From positions 34,023,410-34,087,409 of the forward strand of contig OY992537.1 of assembly GCA_963921195.1 (NCBI GenBank): 64,000 nt of DNA, read 5' to 3'. Both the position numbers and the translations under genes were made by a program. The DNA is from Pegoplata infirma. Its lineage: Eukaryota; Arthropoda; Insecta; Diptera; Anthomyiidae. The notes below the pieces were generated by a model that saw nothing but the letters and a program-made list of their open reading frames with translations, had not been told where the DNA came from and did not search any database. Position 1 is the first letter of the stretch; every line of letters starts with the position of its first letter. Below, one piece after another: positions 34,329 through 45,608 of this stretch.

Positions 34329-34515
34329 TCATTGAAAAAAAATCTTTTGATGAAAAAAAATATATTGATAAAAAAAATTTGACACAAAAAAGTTTTAGAT
34401 GAAAAAAAAAAAATTTGATGAAAAAAAAAATTTATGAAAAAAAATCTGATGGAAATAAAATTTTGATAAAAAAAATTTAATGAAAAAAAAAATTGATGAA
34501 AAAAAATTTATGAAA

Positions 34516-35540
34516 AAACAAGTAGAAAAGTTAAATTCGACTTTGCCGAATCTATGAATACCCTCCACAATGCATTTTTTTAAAGGGTAGTACATTTTTT
34601 AACGTGAAAAAATTTACAATTTTTATTAGAAATATTTTATTTTGAGTAAAAAACTCTCTTTTTGTCATTTAAAAAAAAAAAAAAAATACAAATTTTTTTT
34701 TTGAGTGTAAAATTTTTTTCGAGTGTAATGTTTTTTTTTTTACTGTAAAAATATTTCTGAGTGAATGCACGTACGTATGAACACAAAATATTGTCATTTT
34801 TGTAAAAAAAAAACTAAATTTTTTTTGTGTACATTTTTTTTTGAGTGTAAAATTTTTTTTGAGTGTAAAATTTTTTTCGAGTGTAATTTTTAAGTTACCA
34901 ATGCTTTTAAAACTACAAAAGTTTAAAAAGCATTGCTTTAAAATTAAACAAGTTTGAAAAGCATTGTTTAGTTACCACCAATGCTTTTAAAACTTGGTAA
35001 AACACGTGGCATTTTAGATGAAGCAAATCTGATATTCAGGGTTTTGCTTATAACTTTTGAACCACTGGACCGATTGAGCTGACATTTAATACCAATCAGA
35101 CCCGAGGAACAGCAAAGATACATGCTAAGCTTCAGTAGTCTCATTATTGTCTTTCGAAAGTTATCGTGGTTTTCATCTCGTAAATTCGCGAAATACCCTT
35201 GCCGAAATTTACTCTTTTGCTCATAACTTTTGAACCACTGGACCGATTTGGCTGGATTGCAATACCAACCTGACCAGGTAAATGATAAACATATATGCCA
35301 AACTTCAGTAGCCTCTGTAAAGTCTTTCAAAAGTTAGCGTGTTTTCTACGGACGGACAGACAGACAGACAGACGGACGGACGGACGGACGGACTGACGGA
35401 CGGACATCGCTAGATCGACTTAAAATCGATCGAGGATCATAAATATATATACTTTATGGGGTCCTAGACCAATATTTCGAGGTGTTACAAACGGAATGAC
35501 AAATTTATATATACTCTCTATCACTCGAGTGGAGGGTATA
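34516..35540 (-). mobile_element. mini-me/DINE-1-like element, complete, minus strand
   Basis: About 1025 bp. Read on the minus strand: TATACCCTCCACTCG, 'TTTGTCATTCCG', 'CCCCATAAAGTATATATA', 'GATCGATTTTAAGTCG', the (GTCY)n tract (35350-35405), two 'ACTTTTGAACCACTGGACCG'-type blocks in plus orientation near 35055 and 35227, a 'gagtgtaaaattttttt' minisatellite (34695-34890), and the hairpin ATTCGGC/GTCGAAT before CTACTTGTTTT. It supplies the empty site for the Transib-like insertion at 56755. Confidence 0.8.
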
Positions 35541-35652
35541 AAAAAATTTTGAATTCTTTTTTGTTAGTCGTTAGCTTATATAGTCAAACAGAGGTGGCGT
35601 CCTGCATCATTTTCAAAATTTGACACCAGCCTTTAAGCAATATCATGTTAAA

Positions 35653-36337
35653 ATATTTAAAGAATCTGAATTTTTACAAGGTTAAACCACCGTTAGATAG
35701 GCAATTAAATTAAATTCAACCCATGCCGCGGGGGGCTAAAGTTTGACCCTGAAAAAAACAACACAAATCAACAAATTTTTTAAGGGCTAAATTTTAGTCC
35801 CCCAGTGTCACGTTGTAGAATTGTTCGATTTGGCAAAAATCTAAACATAATTTGCCCTGAAATCGACAAAATTCGACAAAGTCACATTTTTTGATAATAC
35901 ATAAATCTTTGCTTGTAAAAAAAAAATTTTAATTTTAAAAATTGAAGTCAATTTTAAGACGAAAGGTATTATCCCACCAAAATTCAATTTTTAGTTTTTT
36001 ATAAGCTAATCAAGTAAAATAATAAAAAAAAGAAAAAATCAAAAAAAAAATTTGGTTTGTATGGGGAAACATTTTGTTTTAGGGCAAAACTTTAACAAAG
36101 GCACGGGTTAATTTTGTCGGATTTGGCTTATAATTTAAACGTAGAGTTCGCCAAAGCGAACAATGATTTGACCGGCGATCGACGAAATTCGAAAAAAAGT
36201 CATTATTCGTGCTACCCAAATGCTCATATAAAATTAAGTTTTAGCCGGCAGAGAAAAAAAATATTATGTTTCATAACCTCAGTTTTTGGATATAATCGAT
36301 TAAAGCAACCCCTTCCCGACCTACCAAAAATCTCTTA
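35653..36337. other. Unassigned sequence
   Basis: A ~45-bp piece ('TTACAAGGTTAAACCACCG') recurs inside the neighbouring element at 36670. The 87-codon frame at 36114-36377 has no motif and runs into the next element. Nothing else recognised. Confidence 0.4.
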
Positions 36338-36925
36338 CAAGGGAAGTATCTCAACCCTTATGAACCGATTTGCCTGAAACTTAAAATATATATAAATGAG
36401 ACGATTTTAAGGTTGGGGTGTCTCGGCTTTTCGGCCATATTAGTGTTTCAAAATTTCGTTGTCCCCTTATGAAACCATATGGACCTCCGGGAAAATTTCA
36501 ATAACTCACGAACTAACAGGAATATCCTCTAGAGAAAAAACACGTGTCGACTTAAATTTAATAAAGATTATTTCGTATTCATATGGACATCGTAGCTCTA
36601 TGTCTTCATATAAATACCCCCCAAAATTTTCACATTTTCGTGAAAAAAGTATTTAACGAAGCCAAACTTTTACAAGGTTATGCCACCGTTGGATAGGCAT
36701 TAAAAAAACCTTTCATCTCATATGTAAACATCATATAGTTTCTTAGAAAGAAATGGCTGAAAAATCCAAAAAACGATTTTTTCGCCATTTTTTGACCCAT
36801 GTTTTGAACCCCTAAATCCCCGATATGGCCGATAAGCCGAGACACCCCAACCTTAGAATTGTCTCTATTATATATATTTTGCGTTTCATGCAAATCGGTT
36901 CATAAGGGTTGAGATACTTCCCTTG
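36338..36925. mobile_element. CAAGGGAAGT-ended foldback element, TTA duplication
   Basis: 588 bp. Ends CAAGGGAAGTATCTCAACCC and complement; arms of ~115 bp pair, including 'GGTTGGGGTGTCTCGGCTT'. TTA flanks both sides (36335-36337, 36926-36928). The TWA duplication and shared terminus with 27619-28321 suggest one PIF/Harbinger-like group. Confidence 0.82.
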
Positions 36926-36928
36926 TTA

Positions 36929-37401
36929 GACTATAATAATTTGTATTCCGCTTCACGAGCTGTAAAAATAAAAAAAAGTTTATGGTGAAACTCCCTAATA
37001 TATGTATATGCGTATATTTATTAACAAAACCATTCATATTTATATAACTTGTGGTTTAAAAAAAAAAAAAAAATACATGTAAATATTATTCTTATTCAAA
37101 AAGTGTTTTTATGTCAATATTATGTCGGGTTTTCATTCAATTCATTCATTTAAACATTTATTTGCATTCGCAGTTTGGGTTTTCTATTTTTACCACAACA
37201 TTTGTTTTATAGCACAATGTGCAGTGCACATTGCACAACCGATTTTTTTTATTTTATTTTTTATTTATATTTTTTTTAATTCACATAACAAAAACGCAAA
37301 GAAAGCCTTAAATCAAAAACATTTTTTATGTATATTTACCGATATCTATAAAAAAACAATAAATAAAAAGACTGGCTATATACACATGAAAACTAACTAA
37401 A
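36929..37401. other. Unassigned AT-rich sequence
   Basis: The 92-codon frame at 37122-37400 is hydrophobic by base composition and has no motif. No repeat ends recognised. Confidence 0.4.
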
Positions 37402-38317
37402 TCGGACCAGGGAGAAACAAGTTTCTCATTAAAGAACTAAAAAAAAATCTGAAAAGGTAAAAATATTACATTCGACTTTGCCGATTTCACAAATACCCCA
37501 CAGAACACATTAAAAACACATTTTCAGTGTTTTTTTTTAATAAAAAATTTGGATAAAAATTTAGACAAGAAAAAACTGTAATAATTTGTGTGTAAAACAA
37601 CCCAAGAAATAATTTTTTTTTAATGATATTTTACATTTCAAGGGTGAACGTTGTTTCCCTTGGTAAAATTGTACCCATTTATGAACTTTCGTGGTAGTTT
37701 CCATAGTCAGATGGACGGAAATTTTCTTGACGAGTGCTGTGGGTTAATAGTTAGCTCGTAGGACTTTCATCCAGCATGCCAAGAAATTCAAACTTGCTGA
37801 AAAATTAATTTTTGTTAAAAATTAAAAAAAAGTTTTGATAAGAAAAAAAAATTATGAAAAAAAAAAAATTATGAAAAAAAAAATATCAAAAAGTTACTTT
37901 CACCCTAATGCTATTTTACATACATTTGTATTTGAAATTGCGTTTTTTGCATACTTTTTCATATGTTGACAGGATGTTGTTATATTCTAATTGAATTTTT
38001 CAACAAAAAAAATAAATAAAATTTATTTTTTAGGGCTGTTGTATGAAACGTGATTTTTGTATGTCGTAATGAAAAAAAAAAATAGTTTCCAAAAGAGATG
38101 CACTTCTTTGCAAATTCAAGTATTACAAAAAAAACGTTAATAAAATTTTTAATTCAAAAAATTTTAATTTTGATTTGTAAAGATATAATCACATATGGAG
38201 CCGTTAATTTCAAACGTACCACGGAAAATTATATTGTTGGATCAATGTCAAACTGGCGAAGCTTATTACCCTACATGAAACTAACAAAATGTAAAATAAA
38301 ATTTTTACCTATTTTTT

Positions 38318-39208
38318 TTATACCCTCCAACCACAGTATGGGGGTATACTCACTTTGTCATTCCGTGTGTAACGCATCGAAATATCGGTCTAGGACCCCA
38401 TAAAGTATATATATTATTGATCAGTGATCGATTCTAAGACATTCTAGCGATGTCCGTCCGTCCGTCCGTCTGTCCGTCTGTCCGTCTGTCCGTCTGTCCG
38501 TCTGTCCGTCTGTAGAAGACACGATTCAGTCCAAACGTCTCCCACAACCCTTCCCCCCCCCCCCAAAAAAAAAGACGCCCCTGGATTTTTTATACCCTCC
38601 AACTACAGTATGGGGGTATACTCACTTTGTCATTCCGTGTGTAACGCATCGAAATATCGGTCTAGGACCCCATAAAGTATATATTTTATTGATCAGTGAT
38701 CGATTCTAAGACATTCTAGCGATGTCCGTCCGTCCGTCCGTCTGTCCGTCTGTAGAAGACACGATACAGTCCAAAATAAAAGAGCTAGACTTCCGAAGTT
38801 TGGCACGAATATGTCTTATATTTCTAGGCAGGTTAAGTTCGGAGTTGGGCAAAATCGGACCAAGGGGGAAAAAGTTCCCCCTTGGAGAACTAAACCAACC
38901 CAAGAAAAAACGCATTTTTTGCAGGGTTTTTTGTACTTTTGCTAAGCAAATGCAACTTTCTTATCTCAGAAGAAGTTAAAAATCGCAAGGGGGATGTGCC
39001 CCCTAACGTCACCCACCGACCCCCCTCCCCAAAAAAAAAGACGACCCTGATTTTTTTTTATATATATTTTTTACATTTTGGAGGGTATAAAATATTCGGC
39101 ACAGCCGAATGTAACACTCTCACTTGTTTCATATAGAGTTTTTTTTACATTTTGGAGGGTATAAAAGATTCGGCACAGCCGAATGTAACACTCTCACTTG
39201 TTTTTTTT
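38318..39208 (+). mobile_element. Head-to-tail mini-me array (unit 1)
   Basis: Three pieces in one orientation: an internally deleted copy (38318-38586), a copy with its 3' hairpin ATTCGGC/GCCGAAT at 39094-39110 (38588-39149), and a lone 3' end (39150-39208) repeating TTTTACATTTTGGAGGGTAT, the hairpin and CACTCTCACTTGTTTT. (GTCC/GTCT)n tracts are at 38451-38512 and 38726-38752. Tandem 3' ends are a known Helentron/Helitron outcome. Confidence 0.8.
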
Positions 39209-39217
39209 TACTTAACC

Positions 39218-39720
39218 AACACTCAGGGGATGTCCCCTATAAATGCAGTGCATTGTGTTGATAATTAGGAAAATAGGTTATGGGAAGGAGGATAGAGGGA
39301 GTAGTGTTTGTGGATATTTGATTTGAACTTTTCCAAATTGTAGTTGACAGGGAAGACCTCTACAGGAAGTATATTCCACATACGGATAGTTCGGCTTATA
39401 AATGAATTTTTTCTGTATGCGTTGTGCGGTACACTGGGCAATCGACAACAAATGGATGAGCCCTACTAGACAAGCGAGTATTCCGAACAAAAACCCGTGC
39501 TCGGGGGATAAGTTCGCTTATCTCAGCAGAACACTTACCATGATAATATCGATAGAACAGTGTTACACAACCCACATTCCGACGATGCTCCAAAGAGTCA
39601 ATAGAGTTGGATACCCTACTGTCATTGATTAGCTTCGACGCCCTCATTTGAAAACGGTCCAGAAGCTTCAAAATAGACTCTGAAGCCCCTGCCCATATAT
39701 GGAAGTTGTATTCCATCTTT
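39218..39720 (-). pseudogene. LINE 3' fragment: end of reverse transcriptase ORF, frameshifted
   Basis: Minus-strand frame 39716-39396 encodes the C-terminal part of a non-LTR reverse transcriptase ORF (motifs DRFQMRASKLI, LEHRRNVGCVTLFYRYYHG, NTRLSSRAHPF). The reading then shifts by one base at a run of six A (near 39405) and continues in another frame with SRTIRMWNILPVEVFPVNY. An A-run at 39209-39217 (T on plus) marks the 3' end. The 5' part is truncated, as usual for LINE insertions. It is a different family from the LINE at 1-3690. Confidence 0.85.
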
Positions 39721-40106
39721 TTTTCAACAGAAACTCATCTATTCTGAAAATAATAAAACACATTTTTTCAGTGTTTTTTAATGGACTTTCGATTGGAATT
39801 ATTTTTATTTGAAATAAATTCAGAACTATGCCTGAAATTTAAAAATTTTGCATCAAACATTAGGCGAGTCGCTTAAAGCAATGTCATGCAAAAATTGTTC
39901 AATTTTACCTTATTTTACGATAGTAAACATATAATAATTTTGATCCCATGATCAAGTAGTTTGTGTACACTTGTTTCAACCAAAATGCGCACTAATCGTA
40001 TTTTGGTTGAACTGATCAACTCAAAAGTTTCATCAAAAAATTTTACACGGATACATTTTTTTTAATCAATTATATAATTTATTCATAAATTTTTTTTTAT
40101 CACAGG

Positions 40107-40199
40107 GCCATTCCAAAAAATTTAGCTCAAATTTTAGTCATTTTTGGAAATGGTGTCTCAGATTAATTTGAACCTTGACACATAGATAGCCCTCATAAA
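40107..40199. other. 93-bp spacer between repeat unit 1 and the mariner element
   Basis: Starts CAGGGCCATTCC and is not present after unit 2. No feature recognised. Confidence 0.4.
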
Positions 40200-40201
40200 T
40201 A

Positions 40202-41497
40202 AGGAGTGAGATCATAAAAATGTTAACACACATAAAGTTAAATAAAAAACAGACTACTGAATTTTAAGACTTCAAACCAAATTTTTATTAAATAAAATTT
40301 AATACAAAATCATAACAAAAAAACCGCATGGAACTCTAACCACTACGAACAAAGTTATCCACTTTTTCCGGAAACCCTCCCATTAAGGCTTTTATGGTAG
40401 TTTCTGTCACCTTTTTAGAGCAGGTGGTCCATCTACGTTTGAAATCTTGCATGTCCTGGGAGACCTTTTTTGTGCCCTTTAATTCTTTTTTAACAAGAGC
40501 CCAATATCTCTCCACTGGCCTGAGCTCCGGGCAGTTTGGTGGATTTGCCTCTCTTGGTACAAAAACCACATTATTATCATTATACCACTCCAGCGCTTTC
40601 TTGCTGTAGTGACAAGATGCTAAATCGGGCCAAAAGTAAGTGGATACATTGTGCTGACTCAAGAACGGAAGAAGTCTCTTCTGCAAACACTCCTTGATAT
40701 AAATTTCGCTGTTTATAGAGCCAGATGTCACAAATGACTGGCTTCTTTGGCCGCAGCTACATATGGCTTGCCATACTAGGAATTTTTTGGGGAATTTCGT
40801 TTGCTTTTTTGACCGAAATTTTTCCGCAACATTTCCTCGAACATCGGAAACATAAAATTCTTGACCAGGGAGCTGCGCAAAATCAGCCAGGACATAAGTT
40901 TCGTCGTCCATTACACAACAGTTGTATTTTTTTATAAAATTTGATTTCAATTTTCTAGCTCTGGTTTTGGCCTCCAAATTTTTAAAAGCGTTTCTATCGG
41001 GAACTTTTTGAACTTTGTAGGACTTTAGTCCCGCCTTACGTTTCACTTTACGTACAAAAAAGTCTGAGCATTGGGCTAACCGAGCTGTTTTTCTGCCAGA
41101 TGTGTTAGGAGCTCTCTTAAGGATGATTTTAACTTTATATGCCTTACCAATGTTACGATAACCAGTCGTTGTTCCTGTTCCCGGCTTCCTTTCAATTGTT
41201 AGGTGTTCCAGATACCTTTTTACCATTTTTGAAACTGTTTGGCGGCATACATTAGTTTCTTTGGCAATTTTTTTGTATGTCCATGTTTGGTTTTGTTGAA
41301 AATATTTAATTATTTTTGAACGCACTTTTCTTTCATCGTCCATTGTGTAAAAAATTGCAAATTAAAACTCATGATGTAAATTAATTTATTAACTGACATA
41401 TTTTTAAAATGTAAACTGCCGAAAAAAAAAAATTTGGAAGCTTTACACCAAAGTTGTAGGCAAAAATGTGTGTTAACATTTTTATGATCTCACTCCT
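40202..41497 (-). mobile_element. Tc1/mariner (DD37E) element, apparently complete
   Basis: 1296 bp with perfect 32-bp inverted terminal repeats starting AGGAGTGAGATCATAAAAAT (40202-40233 and 41466-41497), a TA duplication on each side (40200-40201, 41498-41499) and one intact transposase gene. The untranslated parts are ~100-150 bp each side. Nothing visible prevents it from being autonomous. Confidence 0.93.
40336..41343 (-). CDS. Tc1/mariner-superfamily transposase, DD37E type
   Basis: 335-residue transposase that would bind the element's inverted ends, cut them and integrate at TA. Residues ~5-45 form an N-terminal helix-turn-helix (WTYKKIAKETNVCRQTVSKM). A second DNA-binding helical segment follows to ~115, and a basic linker RKPGTGTTTG lies at 52-61. 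The catalytic triad reads D147 (MDDETYV), D240 (WPDLASCHY) and E278 (CPELRPVERYW). D240 and E278 are separated by 37 residues, giving DD37E rather than DD34E (Tc1) or DD34D (mariner). The length matches the superfamily (~330-350). No internal stop or frameshift; the start is the first ATG, 123 bp inside the right repeat. The low decay contrasts with every neighbour and implies recent arrival. Confidence 0.95.
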   Translation of the reverse strand: MDDERKVRSKIIKYFQQNQTWTYKKIAKETNVCRQTVSKMVKRYLEHLTIERKPGTGTTTGYRNIGKAYKVKIILKRAPNTSGRKTARLAQCSDFFVRKVKRKAGLKSYKVQKVPDRNAFKNLEAKTRARKLKSNFIKKYNCCVMDDETYVLADFAQLPGQEFYVSDVRGNVAEKFRSKKQTKFPKKFLVWQAICSCGQRSQSFVTSGSINSEIYIKECLQKRLLPFLSQHNVSTYFWPDLASCHYSKKALEWYNDNNVVFVPREANPPNCPELRPVERYWALVKKELKGTKKVSQDMQDFKRRWTTCSKKVTETTIKALMGGFPEKVDNFVRSG

Positions 41498-42460
41498 TAT
41501 ATTGAAATCTAACAAAATCGGACCCTAGAGAAACAATTTTCTAATTAAAGAAAAAAAAATCTGAAAAGGTAAAAATATTACATTCGACATTCGGAAAAAA
41601 ACATTAAAAACACTTTTTAGTTTTTTTTAATATAAAAATTTTGGATAAAAACTTTGACAAAAAAAATTCTGTTTTGATTTAAAAAAAAAATCAAAAATTT
41701 TTGTGTAAAATACCACAAAAAATAAAGTTTTTTTAAAATGTTTAACATCTTCAAGGGTGAATTTTTTCACCTTTGTAAAATTTTACCCATTTATGAACTT
41801 TCGAAATCTATTTTATTTTGGCTTGGACTGCTTGGTAGTTTCCATAGACAGATGGACGGAAATTGCTTGAAAGCTAGACGAAAGCTGTGGCTTAATAGTT
41901 AGCTCGTAGAACTTTCATCCAGCATACCAAGAAATTCAAACTTGGTGAAAAGGTAATTTTAGTTTAAAATTAAAAAAGTTTTGATAAAGAAAAGATTATA
42001 AAAAAAAAAAAAATTATGAAAAAAAAAAAAATATAAAATATTATTTTCACCCTAATGCTCTTTTACATACATTTGTATTTGAAATTGCGTTTTTTGCATA
42101 CTTTTTCGTATGTTGACAGGATGTTGTTATATTCTTATTGAATTTTTCAACAAAAAAAAAATAAAATGCATTTTTAGGGCTGTTGTATGAAACGTGTTTT
42201 TTGTATGTCGTAATGAAAAAAAAAAAATAGTTTCCAAAAGAAATGCACTTCTTTGCAAATTCAAGTATTAAAAAAAACGTTAAAAAAATTTTTAATTCAA
42301 AAAATTTTAATTTTGATTTGTAAAGATATAATCACATATGGAGCCGTTAATTTCAAACGTACCACGGAAAATTATATTGTTGGATCAATGTCAAACTGGC
42401 GAAGCTTATTACCCTACATGAAACTAACAAATTGTAAAATAAAATTTTTACCTATTTTTT

Positions 42461-43541
42461 TTATACCCTCCAACCACAGTATGGGGGTATACTCACTTTG
42501 TCATTCCGTGTGTAACGCATCGAAATATCGGTCTAGGACCCCATAAAGTATATATATTATTGATCAGTGATCGATTCTAAGACATTCTAGCGATGTCCGT
42601 CCGTCTGTCCGTCTGTCCGTCTGTCCGTCTGTCCGTCTGTCCGTCTGTAGAAGACACGATTCAGTCCAACCTAAATGAGCTAGACTTCCGAAGTTTGGCA
42701 CGAATATGTCTTATATTCCTAGGCAGGTTAAGTTCGGAAATGGACAAAATCGGACGAAGGGGAAAAAGTTCCCCCTTGGAGAACTAAACCAACCCAAGAA
42801 AAAACGCATTTTTTGCAGGGTTTTTTGTACTTTTGCTGAGCAAATGCAACATTCTTATCTCAGAATAAGTTAAAAATCGCAGGGGGAAGGTGCCCCCTAA
42901 CGTCTCCCACAACCCTTCCCCCCCCCAAAAAAAAAAAGACGCCCCTGGATTTTTTATACCCTCCAACTACAGTATGGGGGTATACTCACTTTGTCATTCC
43001 GTGTGTAACGCATCGAAATATCGGTCTAGGACCCCATAAAGTATATATTTTATTGATCAGTGATCGATTCTAAGACATTATAGCGATGTCCGTCCGTCCG
43101 TCTGTCCGTCTGTAGAAGACACGATACAGTCCAAAATAAAAGAGCTAGACTTCCGAAGTTTGGCACGAATATGTCTTATATTTCTAGGCAGGTTAAGTTC
43201 GGAGTTGGGCAAAATCGGACCAAGGGGGAAAAAGTTCCCCCTTGGAGAACTAAACCAGGGTTTTTTGTACTTTTGCTAAGCAAATGCAACTTTCTTATCT
43301 CAGAAGAAGTTCAAAATCGCAAGGGGGATGTGCCCCCTAACGTCACCCACCGACCCCCCCTCCCCAAAAAAAAAGACGCCCCTGATTTTTTTTTTATATT
43401 TTTTTTACATTTTGGAGGGTATAAAATATTCGGCACAGCCGAATGTAACACTCTCACTTGTTTCATATAGAGTTTTTTTTACATTTTGGAGGGTATAAAA
43501 GATTCGCCACAGCCGAATGTAACACTCTCACTTGTTTTTTT
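42461..43541 (+). mobile_element. Head-to-tail mini-me array (unit 2)
   Basis: Same three-piece organisation as unit 1: 42461-42953, 42954-43463 and a lone 3' end 43464-43541. The lone end carries one base change in the hairpin (ATTCGCC), breaking its pairing. The GTCY tract lengths differ from unit 1. Confidence 0.8.
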
Positions 43542-43551
43542 TGACTTAACC

Positions 43552-44055
43552 AACACTCAGGGGATGTCCCCTATAAATGCAGTGCATTGTGTTGATAATT
43601 AGGAAAATAGGTTATGGGAAGGAGGATAGAGGGAGTAGTGTTTGTGGATATTTGATTTGAACTTTTCCAAATTGTAGTTGACAGGGAAGACCTCTACAGG
43701 AAGTTTATTCCACATACGGATAGTTCGGCTTATAAATGAATTTTTTCTGTATGCGTTGTGCGGTACACTGGGCAATCGACAACAAATGGATGAGCCCTAC
43801 TGGACAAGCGAGTATTCCGAACAAAAACCCGTGCTCGGGGGATAAGTTCGCTTATCTTAGCAGAACACTTACCATGATAATATCGATAGAACAGTGTTAC
43901 ACAACCCACATTCCGACGATGCTCCAAAGAGTCAATAGAGTTGGATACCTTATTGTCATTGATTAGCTTCGACGCCCTCATTTGAAAACGGTCCAGAAGC
44001 TTCAAAATAGACTCTGAAGCCCCTGCCCATATATTGGAGTTGTATTACATCTTTT
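43552..44055 (-). pseudogene. LINE 3' fragment, copy in unit 2
   Basis: Near-identical to 39218-39720, with the same truncation and the same frameshift at the A-run (near 43739). The frame 44005-43730 lacks the first ~15 codons because the upstream ATG is changed. Inherited through the segmental duplication, not a separate insertion. Confidence 0.85.
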
Positions 44056-44863
44056 TTTCAACAGAAACTCATCTATTCTGAAAATAATAAAACACATTTT
44101 TTCAGTGTTTTTTAATGGACTTTCGATTGGAATTATTTTTATTTGAAATAAATTCAGAACTATGCCTGAAATTTAAAAATTTTGCATCAAACATTAGGCG
44201 AGTCGCTTAAAGCAATGTCATGCAAAAATTGTTCAATTTTACCTTATTTTACGATAGAAAACATATAATAATTTTGATCCCATGATCAAGTAGTTTGTGT
44301 ACACTTGTTTCAACCAAAATGCGCACTAATCGCATTTTGGTTGAACTGATCAACTCAAAAGTTTCATCAAAAAATTTTACACGGATACATTTTTTTTAAT
44401 CAATTATATAATTTATTCATAAATTTTTTTTATCACATTTTAATTTTTTCTTCAATATTTAATTTTTGATAATTTTTTATTTCATCAATTTTTTTTTTAT
44501 CAAAAATATTTTTTTTTTTTTTAATTTTTTTTTTTCATCAAAAATTTTTTTATCATATTTTTTTTCATAATTTTTTTTTTTCTCAAAAAATTTTTTTTTT
44601 TATCAAACAATTATTTTTTATGAATTTTTGTTTCCTCGTCAAATTTTTTTCCCTCATCAAAAACTTGTTTGTCATCAAAATTTTTGTTTTTCACCAATTT
44701 TTTTTTTTTTCATCAATTTTTTTATCAAAATTTTGGTTTTCATCAAAAAAAATTTCTAAGGATCGTAATAATGGGTGTGTAAAATAAAAATATCTTCTGT
44801 TGACGTCACACACTTAACATCTGTAATGAAATACGAACCAACTTCTGCTGTTGGTTTGTCAAG

Positions 44864-44946
44864 CAGAGCGATCGCCCAAATGGTAGAGCACTTGCTTTGC
44901 AAACTGATGGAAAATTTCAAGAACGTGGGTTCAATTCCAATCACAG
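44864..44946 (+). other. tRNA-Ala(TGC)-like sequence
   Basis: A box TCGCCCAAATGG (11 of 12), then GGTAGAGCACTTGCTTTGCAA with a TGC anticodon-like loop, and B box GGTTCAATTCC (10 of 11). About 15 extra bases lie between the anticodon and T arms, and the acceptor stem does not pair well, so it is a tRNA-derived relic. It is the best-preserved tRNA-like module in the window. Confidence 0.6.
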
Positions 44947-45608
44947 TTAAGTCTGTTGATGAAAAAACATATAGAAAAATCAGTCTTACAAAAATCAAAC
45001 AATTTAAATCTAATGTAATTTTCTCCACTGATGACGTAGAGGTGGCTACAGAAACCATGGTCTGGAATAAATCCACATAAAAAATAATTTTTAGAAATAC
45101 AATGTTTTCAATCACAATCCCTTAATAACAAAGAGAAATGGCATACGCCGATAAAAACATTAAAAATTCTTTTAATTTTTTTTCTTATATTTTTTTTACC
45201 AAAACTTTTTCACCAAGTCTAAAATTCTGACATAAAAATGTTCCATTAATTAAAAAATTAAAACAAAATGTGCCATTTGTTTAACAAATGTACAAAAAAC
45301 AAGTGATAGTGTAAAAGTCTTCGGTGCCGAATCTTTTATACTCTCTAAAATGTAAAAACACTATAAAAACACTTTTTTGCACTTTAGTAATACACTCATT
45401 TACCAAATTTACAGCACTTTTGGATTGGACTACTTCTTTTCTCAGACAGATTGACGGATTTGTACTTAATGGGGTCCTCGACCGATATTTTAATTCGTTT
45501 TTCTTAGAACGGCAAACAACATTATTTTTTCTAAAAAAACTTAGCTTTGGCAAGTACGCCTAAATCTTCATCAAAACATGATCATGATTTAATGTTTTGG
45601 GCTAAAGC

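Larger units (their letters stand above)
33185..35652 (-). mobile_element. Helentron-like element, minus strand, interrupted
   Basis: Part of block B (33185-33355), A-run/TTGATG minisatellite (33360-33605 and 34333-34515), and after a mini-me (34516-35540) block A with 'TATATAGTCAAACAGAGG' and the terminus ATATCATGTTAA at 35652. The 3' terminal part of block B is missing. Confidence 0.65.
37402..40106 (+). repeat. Direct segmental repeat, unit 1
   Basis: Begins 'AATCGGACCAGGGAGAAAC' and ends 'TTATTCATAAATTTTTTTTT'. It contains, in order, a decayed mini-me end, a T/A-rich minisatellite scrap, 'ACATATGGAGCCGTTAATTT', a head-to-tail mini-me array, a LINE fragment and 'GATCCCATGATCAAGTAG'. Unit 2 (41517-44434) has the same order with scattered substitutions and a longer first mini-me. 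Confidence 0.9.
41517..44434 (+). repeat. Direct segmental repeat, unit 2
   Basis: Second copy of the segment at 37402-40106, starting ~18 bp after the mariner. It is ~200 bp longer, mainly because the first mini-me copy retains ~220 bp deleted in unit 1. Both share the same LINE frameshift, so that lesion is older than the duplication. Confidence 0.9.

Noticed and set aside
37735..37800. tRNA-like sequence at 37735-37800 and its duplicate at 41877-41945 (TTAATAGTTAGCTCGTAGGA...)
   Set aside because: A-box-like part only; the B box is too poor (AATTCAAACTT), so support is insufficient.
38451..38512. (GTCC/GTCT)n tracts with regular spacing, possible CRISPR-like or satellite array
   Set aside because: Simple 4-bp repeat at the fixed position within mini-me elements, no spacers, eukaryotic context.
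44864..44946. Functional tRNA-Ala gene
   Set aside because: Anticodon-like loop and boxes are present, but ~15 extra bases lie before the T arm and the acceptor stem does not pair.
44775..45080. 101-codon frame overlapping the tRNA-like module
   Set aside because: No motif, overlaps tRNA-derived sequence, and an equally long opposite-strand frame exists.
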